Origin: Deltaproteobacteria bacterium
GTDB taxonomy: Bacteria; Myxococcota_A; Polyangia; HGW-17; SLPX01
Assembly: GCA_011390535.1 (NCBI GenBank)
Contig: JAABSF010000068.1
Coordinates: 1-9,661, forward strand
Direction: 5' to 3'
Length of the DNA: 9,661 bases
The notes beneath the pieces are model-generated. The model made no database searches and was not told where the DNA came from. It saw nothing but the letters and a program-made list of their open reading frames with translations. Positions 1 to 5,992 of this stretch are shown here, piece after piece; position 1 is the stretch's first letter, and each line of letters opens with the position of its first letter. The position numbers and the translations under genes were made by a program.

Positions 1-573
1 AATCTTCTGCCCCGCCTTCAGGTGAGTTTTTTTTAAAAAATTATACTCCTTTATCATGCCCTCCAAATCGCGAGCTCCGGTCCGAGACAACCCGACGAAG
101 AACATTCTCGCAACCTTTTTCAAGGTCACCCGAGAGGCAGCCTTATAAGGAACGTGAAAAGGCATATTTATCAGATGCCCGGATGGCGGCTTTTTTTTCG
201 GATCTTTATAATTTTTCTTGGCCAACATGGCACCACGACGGGAATCTCCCAAGTAGTCTTTTCCCAAATTACCCCATGTGTCATCGGGCCTCAATCGATA
301 AGTCCAGGTGGTCGGAATAACCGCAACCTCGCCCACATCCGCCGTCCCATCGCCGTAGGGCTTGAATTCGGAAGCAGCCGCGATGAAAATCGCAAAATCT
401 TCACGGCCATAGAAACGCTTGGCGAGGTCACTGACTGAGGCGCCTTTTTTTAATGTCCTGGTAAAGCTTTTTGCTTCTGCAGCCCCTATTTTAGAAACAG
501 TCACCAAACAAACACAAAACCAAGCACAAAAACAAAACCAAAAACAAAACCCAAGAGTTCGGACTCTCTTCAT
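1..573 (-). CDS. Secreted LysM-type protein, 3' end outside the window
   Basis: The 191 codons present begin at ATG 573-571 and run off the left edge without a stop. Residues 1-34 form a signal peptide: KRVR, then a core unusually rich in Phe, Cys and Trp, ending at AAEA before KSF. Three LysM-like modules follow at about 37-86 (with SVSDLAKRFYG and a closing VGEVAVIP), 90-130 (TYRLRPDDTWGNLGKDYLG) and 137-191 (VTLKKVARMF ending HLKAGQKI). LysM modules bind peptidoglycan or other GlcNAc polymers, so an envelope role in the periplasm is inferred. Assignment rests on the recurring pattern of an opening Thr/Ser-Val, a small helix and a closing G-[QE]; the modules are divergent. The start codon abuts the TAG of the upstream kinase (574-576) with no gap, and AGAGGA lies about 10 bases upstream, so translation is probably coupled to the kinase. 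Confidence 0.75.
   Translation of the reverse strand, partial: MKRVRTLGFCFWFCFCAWFCVCLVTVSKIGAAEAKSFTRTLKKGASVSDLAKRFYGREDFAIFIAAASEFKPYGDGTADVGEVAVIPTTWTYRLRPDDTWGNLGKDYLGDSRRGAMLAKKNYKDPKKKPPSGHLINMPFHVPYKAASRVTLKKVARMFFVGLSRTGARDLEGMIKEYNFLKKTHLKAGQKI
500..552. repeat. Low-complexity A/C tract encoding the LysM signal peptide
   Basis: On the plus strand this is almost pure A and C, with ACAAAACC-like units repeated several times. Read on the minus strand it is G/T only and encodes the Phe/Cys/Trp-rich hydrophobic core of the LysM protein's signal peptide. Slippage in such a tract would readily change the length of the core. Confidence 0.6.
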
Positions 574-2802
574 CTAGTTATCATCCTCTTTCGCAGCGCT
601 CTTGTCGCCCTTTTCATCACACACAAGCTCTTCGGATATGGTACGGACCTCACCTTGCCTCAAGACCACATCTACAATTTTGTCCCGACAATACGGATTG
701 GACAATTTGACCTCATGATGCCCCGGAGGCAAAGACAAAACATCGGCAATGGGAGTCGTAGCCACCTTTTTCGGGCCGATATGTACATGAGCCCAAGGTC
801 TGACATTAACCCGCACCCCTCCTCTTTTAGAGTTCTCACCCGCACCCGATTCAGCTGTGTTTTCGCTAGGATCCCCGTCCTCTGCAGCAGTCACACCACC
901 CCTTGATACCGAACGAGCATCGGAAAAAACATACCTGCCCAGCAAAACACCAATCAACATCAATAAAACCGCACCCAGCGCAACCCCTCCGATGACAAAT
1001 GACTTGAACGAAGGATACCTCAACCTTACAGGCAGCTCTGATTTATAGCCACTTCGCCGGGCTAAATCCAAATGCTCGCCGGCGGCTTTCTCATCAATAA
1101 ATTCTTTTTCCCGGAAAAAATTCACAAGCAGCGCGTTCTCGCTCTCAATTCCCCTGTTTGAAATGAACCGCTCCAAAGCCCTCACCAGCTCCCTTGTCGG
1201 CCAGTAACGATCATCTTTTCTTTTCTGCATGCAGCGCTGCTGAATCCGCTCAAGGCTTCTGGGAAGGTCGGGCCGAAACTTTTTCGCACTTGGAGTGCTC
1301 TGCAACCTTATCTTCTGAAGAACAGTCTCCTTTTCATCTGCTATAAAGGGCTTTTCGCCGGTAAGCATCTGATAAAGAACAGAGCCGAGGCTGAAAATAT
1401 CAGTCCGTCCATCCAGGCTGTCACCAACCACCTGCTCAGGAGACATATAGGAAGGGGTGCCGAGACCTGTACCATGTTGCGTCAGTTCCTCTGACTCAGG
1501 CACCCGGGCGATCCCGAAATCCATCAACTTCACGCTCCCGGCGTATGATAGCATCAAATTCGCCGGTTTTATGTCTCGGTGAATTATCCCACGATAATGC
1601 GCATGTTCAAGCGCCCTTGCTGTCTGTAAAGCAATCACGGCAGCAATTTCACTAGGTAATGGACCACAACGCTCCATAACATCGAACAAATCAACGCCTT
1701 CCACATACTCCATAACGAAATACTGAAAGCGCCTCTCCATATGATGGGAATAAACCTGAATTATGTTTTCATGCTGAAGGCCCGCCAGAGTCCTCGCCTC
1801 CCGCTCAAAACGCTGCACGAACTGTCTCTCCCTCGCCACCTCGGGCCTCAGTACTTTCAACGCCACGGTACGATTCAAAGACCTCTGCACCGACTCATAA
1901 ATCACCGCCATCCCACCGGACCCAAGGCAACTTACTAACGTATAATCCCCAATGCGAGCTTTGTTCGCTCCATCTTCGTCGCCGGAAAGATTCTTTTTTC
2001 CACCTGTTGATGATCCATCCCTTTTCAAATCAGATGACCGCGAACCCGAAGTAAAAATCTCATCAGGGATCTGTTGAGACGGAGGAACGGGACCCCTCCA
2101 AGCCGTGGGTAAGGAGAGGTCGGAGAAGCTTGGATCTTTATTTTCTTTCTCTATCTCTTTATTTGTCTTTATCTCTTTGTCTTTATATTGCTTGGCCTTC
2201 TTATCTTGCTCGGCCTTCTTATCTTGCTTGGCCTTCTTCCCTTCCCGGCTCCCTGCTCTTGAGCGCACATTTTCAGCTTTTAATTCAGACCCTGATTCGC
2301 TCCCCTTTTTTTCTTCTTTTGGAAGCATAGGCAAAACAAAAGGAGACTCACCCTCCTCTTGTGACTGCAAACGATCCGATGAAGTCATCTTAGGCCTGAA
2401 TTTCTTAGGGAGCGGCGGCAAAGCACCTGGTCTCATTGTCTTAAGCTTCTTTATGGACTTGGCGGGCCGAGCTGCATTCCCAGGCTTAGGCTCTTTTACT
2501 GCCTCTTTTGCAGGCTCTTTCACTGCCTCTTCTACAGCCTCTTTTACCGTCTCTTTCACTGCCTCTTCTTTTTCCGGTTTTGCAGACTTCTCCAACTCTC
2601 CACGCTCCACCATTCCGTTATCTTTTGCAGAATTCTCTCCACCAGTCTCACCATGGGATTTTCCACCAGCATCCATGCCGCCTTCAGGGACCACACCCGG
2701 CCCCGAAGATCCTTCCTTGTTTTTTACGAGCCCCACTCTTTCACCGGCGCGCTCAGAGTAGGGCGCAGGTGGAGACTGCGGTGGGGATGGTTTGCCAGTC
2801 AT
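574..2802 (-). CDS. Membrane-anchored Hanks-type Ser/Thr protein kinase with C-terminal PEGA-like domain
   Basis: A 742-residue PknB-like kinase. Residues 1-285 are low-complexity, Pro-, Lys- and Glu-rich and probably disordered, with two repeat blocks. The kinase domain spans about 286-550: glycine loop LGSGGM (293-298), VALK with Lys316, helix-C Glu near 335, HRDIKPAN (Asp410, Lys412, Asn415), DFG (428-430), a GTPSYMSPE activation-segment end (Glu456) and DGRTDIFSLG. All catalytic residues are present, so it should be active. One membrane helix lies at about 601-624, followed by a PEGA-like beta domain (about 662-728, with PWAHVHIGPKKVATTPI and LPPGHHEVKL). PEGA domains usually lie outside the membrane, which puts the kinase in the cytoplasm; the substrate cannot be told. 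The ATG at 2802 has GGGAG 8 bases upstream. It is the first gene of a unit with the LysM protein. The long N-terminal tail before the kinase domain is the odd part. Confidence 0.93.
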   Translation of the reverse strand: MTGKPSPPQSPPAPYSERAGERVGLVKNKEGSSGPGVVPEGGMDAGGKSHGETGGENSAKDNGMVERGELEKSAKPEKEEAVKETVKEAVEEAVKEPAKEAVKEPKPGNAARPAKSIKKLKTMRPGALPPLPKKFRPKMTSSDRLQSQEEGESPFVLPMLPKEEKKGSESGSELKAENVRSRAGSREGKKAKQDKKAEQDKKAKQYKDKEIKTNKEIEKENKDPSFSDLSLPTAWRGPVPPSQQIPDEIFTSGSRSSDLKRDGSSTGGKKNLSGDEDGANKARIGDYTLVSCLGSGGMAVIYESVQRSLNRTVALKVLRPEVARERQFVQRFEREARTLAGLQHENIIQVYSHHMERRFQYFVMEYVEGVDLFDVMERCGPLPSEIAAVIALQTARALEHAHYRGIIHRDIKPANLMLSYAGSVKLMDFGIARVPESEELTQHGTGLGTPSYMSPEQVVGDSLDGRTDIFSLGSVLYQMLTGEKPFIADEKETVLQKIRLQSTPSAKKFRPDLPRSLERIQQRCMQKRKDDRYWPTRELVRALERFISNRGIESENALLVNFFREKEFIDEKAAGEHLDLARRSGYKSELPVRLRYPSFKSFVIGGVALGAVLLMLIGVLLGRYVFSDARSVSRGGVTAAEDGDPSENTAESGAGENSKRGGVRVNVRPWAHVHIGPKKVATTPIADVLSLPPGHHEVKLSNPYCRDKIVDVVLRQGEVRTISEELVCDEKGDKSAAKEDDN
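2191..2244 (-). repeat. Three 18-bp tandem repeats in the kinase gene
   Basis: Units at 2191-2208, 2209-2226 and 2227-2244 share CTTGGCCTTCTTATCTTG with few differences; the third diverges at its end. On the minus strand they encode a lysine-rich six-residue repeat (KKAKQD, KKAEQD, KKAKQY) at about residues 187-206 of the N-terminal tail. Confidence 0.85.
2488..2571 (-). repeat. Degenerate 12-bp repeats encoding a VKE-type tetrapeptide
   Basis: A run of 12-bp units such as GCCTCTTTTACC encodes tetrapeptides of the type AVKE, TVKE, AVEE and PAKE at residues 78-105 of the kinase. The alternating Glu/Lys and Ala/Val pattern could form a charged helix. Confidence 0.8.
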
Positions 2803-2866
2803 ATTAATTTACTCCCGGTCTTCCTCGAGGCATTTATTATTCCGCCCGAGTCTCGACCTCCAAGCA

Positions 2867-2895
2867 AGCCTATTGGGGGGAGGGGGAGGTGTCAA
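2867..2895 (-). promoter_or_regulatory. Candidate sigma-70 promoter of the kinase gene with a C-rich spacer
   Basis: On the minus strand a perfect TTGACA (2895-2890) is followed by exactly 17 bases and then TAGGCT (2872-2867), which keeps the key T, A and final T of a -10 box. The spacer (2873-2889) is almost all cytosine. Transcription would start near 2859, giving a leader of about 57 bases to the kinase ATG. Confidence 0.5.
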
Positions 2896-2937
2896 GATGA
2901 AGCATCTCACCGAGAGCTTTGTTCAACAATGTGTCTT

Positions 2938-2981
2938 TAATCATTTTTGAAGAAAGCTTGGCCCGGTGCCAAAAATGATTA
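2938..2981. repeat. 12-bp perfect inverted repeat, possible operator
   Basis: The arms TAATCATTTTTG (2938-2949) and CAAAAATGATTA (2970-2981) match perfectly across a 20-base centre, which holds a smaller TTGGC/GCCAA repeat. The pair overlaps the proposed right-facing promoter and lies about 43 bases upstream of the kinase -35 box. An operator for a dimeric regulator is the likeliest reading; a cruciform or RNA hairpin is possible. No T run follows on the plus strand, so a plus-strand terminator is unlikely. Confidence 0.55.
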
Positions 2982-2985
2982 TGAT
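2958..2985 (+). promoter_or_regulatory. Candidate promoter for the 3056 membrane-protein gene
   Basis: TTGGCC (2958-2963), 16 bases, then TATGAT (2980-2985, five of six consensus). The right arm of the inverted repeat covers the spacer end and the start of the -10 box. The predicted start near 2992 leaves a 64-base leader. Confidence 0.4.
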
Positions 2986-3055
2986 CTAGAAACAGCGTAA
3001 ATGGGCGTGAATTTTATTGTGCTGCTTTTATGGTGGAGAGAGGAATGTTTTTCAA

Positions 3056-3916
3056 ATGAATATAGAAAAAAAAGGCGAAAAAAATGCCGACTCCCAAATA
3101 ACCGATAAAGAAGAAATAAAAGAAGAGACCGGCAAAAATGGGGATGATTCAAATAAGCCCGAAGATGGCAAAGAGGCTTTTGAATCAAAATCAGACAACG
3201 GATCAAAACAGAACATCGAATCAAAACAGGACATCGAATCAAAACAGGACATCGAATCAAAACAGGACATCGAATCAAGATCAGGCATCGAATCAAGATC
3301 AGGCATCGAATCAAATACAGTAACAGAAGCGCCTGATCTAAAAGAAGCCACCCAAGATTGGATGACAAAAGAAAAGAAGCAAAAGAGAAAATTGATAATG
3401 GTGATTGCGGGGAGCATAACGGCCCTTTTGATAATCTCTTTTGTATGGTTCCGGTTTGTGAGTATCGACAAATTGCCGGTAGGTTGTGAGGCCGCTATAA
3501 CCAAAGTAAGCGAACACTGCGGGATAAGCAGAAGAGAGACCATCGCGAGAATAAAAAGCCGGCCGTCCCTATTGGAGGAAGGAGACAAAAACAGGAGGGA
3601 AACATGCAGAGTGCTGGCCAGCCCTGATCATGATTTTTGGCGACAGAGATCCATAAGAAAAGTCTTGAAGTTGAGACAATCTGATAAAACATCCACCGGT
3701 GAACAGAGGCAAGAGACCGATGAAACAAAAAGGAAAGGACCCCTCTCAGGGCCGAAAATCAAAGTTGAAGGAAGGAAAGATCCTATCCCTATACCTTCCA
3801 CAATACGTCAATCCGGGCCTCTATCGGACACCAGCAGACAGTTTATTCTCTTGGTAGTTATACCCGAGTTTATCGAGGAATATTACTGTCCGAAGAATAC
3901 CCCCGAATCCGAATAA
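3056..3916 (+). CDS. Hypothetical single-pass membrane protein with acidic repeat tail
   Basis: The 286-residue product is not recognised. Residues 1-112 are highly charged and probably disordered and include six copies of a hexapeptide (ESKQDI or ESRSGI, about 49-84). KEKKQKRK then precedes one membrane helix (about 113-132). By the positive-inside rule the tail is cytoplasmic and residues 133-286 lie outside. That part is basic and has four cysteines (144, 155, 184, 278). A further hydrophobic patch at 262-270 (FILLVVIPE) is too short for a confident second helix. ATG 3056 was preferred over an in-frame TTG at 3017 because GAGAGGA lies 11 bases before it. The gene is divergent from the kinase, with which it shares a charged repetitive cytoplasmic tail and a single helix, so a functional link is possible but unproven. 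Its last 47 bases overlap thiI on the other strand. Confidence 0.7.
   Translation: MNIEKKGEKNADSQITDKEEIKEETGKNGDDSNKPEDGKEAFESKSDNGSKQNIESKQDIESKQDIESKQDIESRSGIESRSGIESNTVTEAPDLKEATQDWMTKEKKQKRKLIMVIAGSITALLIISFVWFRFVSIDKLPVGCEAAITKVSEHCGISRRETIARIKSRPSLLEEGDKNRRETCRVLASPDHDFWRQRSIRKVLKLRQSDKTSTGEQRQETDETKRKGPLSGPKIKVEGRKDPIPIPSTIRQSGPLSDTSRQFILLVVIPEFIEEYYCPKNTPESE
3200..3316 (+). repeat. 18-bp tandem repeats, six and a half copies
   Basis: Units start at 3200, 3218, 3236, 3254, 3272 and 3290, with a half unit at 3308-3316. The three units at 3218, 3236 and 3254 are identical (GAATCAAAACAGGACATC). The units at 3272 and 3290 are a second identical type (GAATCAAGATCAGGCATC). The identity within each type points to recent slippage or duplication. 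The unit length keeps the reading frame. Confidence 0.95.
3870..3916. other. Convergent 47-bp overlap of two coding 3' ends
   Basis: The plus-strand membrane-protein gene ends at 3916 and the minus-strand thiI ends at 3870, so 47 bp encode both C-termini. No terminator fits between them, and transcripts from both sides must overlap antisense. Confidence 0.85.
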
Positions 3917-5108
3917 ACTCCGCCTCCTCCACTAACTTCCGCGCCTCCTCATCGCAATCCGTCTCAATGGCTCTCTCAGCCTTCTCTATTCTGGATTTTC
4001 CAGCGCGGGTCACCGGATGTTTGGGAGTAAAAAGAGTACAGCTATCTATATGAGGCTCAATGGAAATCCGGTATGTGTCCAAGCGCTGCGCATTTTTTAT
4101 TATCTCCGCCTTGTCGAAACCTATAAGCGGACGCAAAACGGGCAAAGATGAAACCTCCTCGACTCTTGTCATGTTTTCAATTGTCTGACTAGCCACTTGT
4201 CCCAGGGACTCACCGGTGACTATAGCCTGCGCACCTACTTTTCTCGCCAACACACAAGCTGCACGCATCATCATCCTGCGATAGAGCACAACTCCAAGCT
4301 CATCAGGAGCTGAACGATGAATCAGCTTTTGAACATCAGTGAAACGAGCAGCACGCAAGGTAACCCCTCCCACGCCCCACTTGGCCATCTTTTCGGCCAA
4401 CCTCACAACCTTATCAAGTGCGGCTTCATCGGTGTATGGTGGAGAATGAAAGGTGAGCGCGTCAACATAGACCCCTCTCTTCATCATCAGCCACCCTGCC
4501 ACCGGGGAGTCGATCCCGGCTGAGAGGAGCAACACCATACGCCCGGAGACCCCCACAGGGAGACCTCCCGCGCCTTTCACGCGTTTTACAAAAACAAAAG
4601 TCGCCTTGGGCCCCACCTCAACCTCAACTTTCAGGTCCGGATTTTTGAGATCCACGGGCAACCCTATGGCGCGGCCTACTTCATCTCCAACCATGCGCCC
4701 AATTTCCGGAGAAGGGTATGGAAAACTTTTGTCGCTCCGATGTGCTCTTACAGCGAATGTCTTTTTTCCAACCGCAACCTCTCCTTGCTCAACCAAAGCC
4801 AAAGCCGCTCTTTTAATCGCTTCAATGTCCTTTTTTACCTCTATTACAGGGCTGACACTAGACAATCCAAAAACCTTCGACAGTCTGTCCAGCAGCTCAT
4901 CTCCCAACCCTGTAGGATGTCTTACAAAGAACCTCCCGTGAACATAAAAGACGCTGACCCCTTCAACATCTTTGAGACACGCTTTGATATTGCTTCCAAG
5001 TTTGTCCACGAAAAAGGGGCGATTCTGCCCTTTCAAAAAGAGCTCTCCAAGTCTACACACAATTAAGGGCGTACCCTCTTGTGCTTTTTCACCTGTTATA
5101 TTTTTCAT
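3870..5108 (-). CDS. thiI: tRNA 4-thiouridine synthase ThiI, two-domain form without rhodanese
   Basis: This 412-residue enzyme adenylates U8 of tRNA for sulfur transfer to 4-thiouridine and, in many bacteria, also takes part in thiamine thiazole sulfur transfer. The N-terminal ferredoxin-like and THUMP part (about 14-175) begins with the family signature RLGELFLKGQNR. The PP-loop ATP-binding domain has LLLSAGIDSPVAGWLMMKRG (193-212), TGESLGQVASQT (298-309) and DSCTLFTPKHPVT (355-367) with Cys357. The usual PP-loop SGGxDS reads SAGIDS here. Length matches the short Bacillus-like class that lacks a rhodanese domain, so a separate sulfurtransferase should supply persulfide. The start ATG overlaps the TGA of the preceding gene as ATGA (5105-5108) and has no clear ribosome site, so coupling is likely. 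The last 15 codons and stop overlap the convergent gene. Confidence 0.93.
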   Translation of the reverse strand: MKNITGEKAQEGTPLIVCRLGELFLKGQNRPFFVDKLGSNIKACLKDVEGVSVFYVHGRFFVRHPTGLGDELLDRLSKVFGLSSVSPVIEVKKDIEAIKRAALALVEQGEVAVGKKTFAVRAHRSDKSFPYPSPEIGRMVGDEVGRAIGLPVDLKNPDLKVEVEVGPKATFVFVKRVKGAGGLPVGVSGRMVLLLSAGIDSPVAGWLMMKRGVYVDALTFHSPPYTDEAALDKVVRLAEKMAKWGVGGVTLRAARFTDVQKLIHRSAPDELGVVLYRRMMMRAACVLARKVGAQAIVTGESLGQVASQTIENMTRVEEVSSLPVLRPLIGFDKAEIIKNAQRLDTYRISIEPHIDSCTLFTPKHPVTRAGKSRIEKAERAIETDCDEEARKLVEEAEFIRIRGYSSDSNIPR

Positions 5109-5992
5109 TTTTTTCTTTTCAATCGCATCGATGATCTTATGCCTTCCACGTGAAGGTGATCTCTATGCGCGCTACCCGAATCAGGGGTAAGGATTTTCTT
5201 AAAACCATTATTCAAATTAAGCGCACAATAAAACTGCCGCCAGGCTTTTCCTTTCTTGCTCTTGTTACGGCTCCCACACCCCCAGCGTCCTTTTTCATAA
5301 TGCTTTATAACGGAGGCGTAGCCAAAGGCTCCATCTATAGCGGTAATATCAAGAGCTTTGCCCGAAGCGTGCTTACTCAGCTTTTTCGTGCCCTTCCTGT
5401 ATGTATATCTCCAACTCGAAGAGTAGTAGATCGAAGCAATCCCGGCGAGACGAATTCTCCTGCCGCGCACCACAAGCGCTTCAGCAAACCTGCAATCAAG
5501 GATGAAACGTCGCTTGTTGTTCCAGTGTTTAATATAACGAACCCCTCCCAATCGTTTCGAAAGGATCTCAACAGGTGTCCGGACTCCTTTAACCCGTGCA
5601 AGCAAACGATATTTGACCCCGGCGTTTTTAAGCCTCTTTAGACATGCCCGGTCATAACCGCGCCAAGGCTTTTTTATCACACGGATCTTCTTGTCATATT
5701 CACGCGGTTTTTTCCGGACACAATCGTATCTCGCGCCCTTACATTTTCTTCTTGCTGTTTTTCTCCCTTTTCCTGCTTCCACAATAAGAAGCTGGGAGAA
5801 AACACATGAAAAAAAAGCAACGAAAGAAAGAACCAGTCGAAACCTCAAAACAACAGAGACATCACCTTTTCGCCTAAACCCCGCCTCCCCGTCTGCTTGT
5901 GGACCGGAACCAAAAACCCCATTTATCAATCTTTCACCCTTGAATCTCTCACCCTTGAATCGCGATTTTGGCTTTCCTGTCAGAGATAGCAT
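5105..5992 (-). CDS. Extensin-like (M15-type fold) putative peptidoglycan peptidase
   Basis: A 295-residue protein. A basic N-terminus (1-50) precedes a hydrophobic segment (about 51-72) ending IVEAG, which is either a late signal peptide or a membrane anchor. The C-terminal half matches the extensin-like C domain, related to M15 D,D-peptidases: a Cys-led start near 117, LSKHASGKALDITAIDG (206-222) and AHRDHLHVE (275-283). His208, Asp215 and His279/His281 are the likely zinc ligands by family pattern. Six cysteines (84, 91, 117, 167, 239, 256) suggest disulfides outside the cytoplasm. Cell-wall peptide cleavage is inferred; members of this family are poorly characterised. ATG 5992 was chosen over GTG 5998 because GAAGG sits 6 bases before it. 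It overlaps the end of the deformylase-like gene by 13 bp and the start of thiI by 4 bp. An unusual feature is the long N-terminus before the hydrophobic segment; a later TTG start would give a normal signal peptide. Confidence 0.75.
   Translation of the reverse strand: MLSLTGKPKSRFKGERFKGERLINGVFGSGPQADGEAGFRRKGDVSVVLRFRLVLSFVAFFSCVFSQLLIVEAGKGRKTARRKCKGARYDCVRKKPREYDKKIRVIKKPWRGYDRACLKRLKNAGVKYRLLARVKGVRTPVEILSKRLGGVRYIKHWNNKRRFILDCRFAEALVVRGRRIRLAGIASIYYSSSWRYTYRKGTKKLSKHASGKALDITAIDGAFGYASVIKHYEKGRWGCGSRNKSKKGKAWRQFYCALNLNNGFKKILTPDSGSAHRDHLHVEGIRSSMRLKRKK
5931..5960 (-). repeat. 15-bp tandem duplication near the start of the extensin-like gene
   Basis: CTTTCACCCTTGAAT (5931-5945) is followed by CTCTCACCCTTGAAT (5946-5960), 14 of 15 identical. 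On the minus strand it encodes the duplicated FKGER in the N-terminal tail. Confidence 0.85.

Noticed and set aside
154..438. 94-residue plus-strand reading frame
   Set aside because: It lies opposite the LysM protein, which has a signal peptide, repeated modules and a coupled start.
2105..2761. 218-residue plus-strand reading frame across the kinase gene
   Set aside because: It is the antisense shadow of the low-complexity kinase tail, made of Ser/Phe/Leu strings with no domain.
2875..2889. G-quadruplex
   Set aside because: Only two runs of three or more G (six and five) are present; four separate runs are needed for a simple quadruplex.
3017..3055. Upstream TTG start for the 3056 gene
   Set aside because: No ribosome site precedes it, while ATG 3056 has GAGAGGA at usable spacing.
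3200..3316. Possible CRISPR array
   Set aside because: Units are 18 bp and directly adjacent, with no spacers, and they encode an in-frame hexapeptide.
3052..3588. 178-residue minus-strand reading frame with an FDSMSC/LDSMPD repeat
   Set aside because: Antisense of the 18-bp repeats in the 3056 gene; the repeat-rich composition explains why the frame stays open.
5150..5641. 163-residue plus-strand reading frame
   Set aside because: Antisense shadow of the extensin-like gene, whose zinc-site motifs are clear on the other strand.
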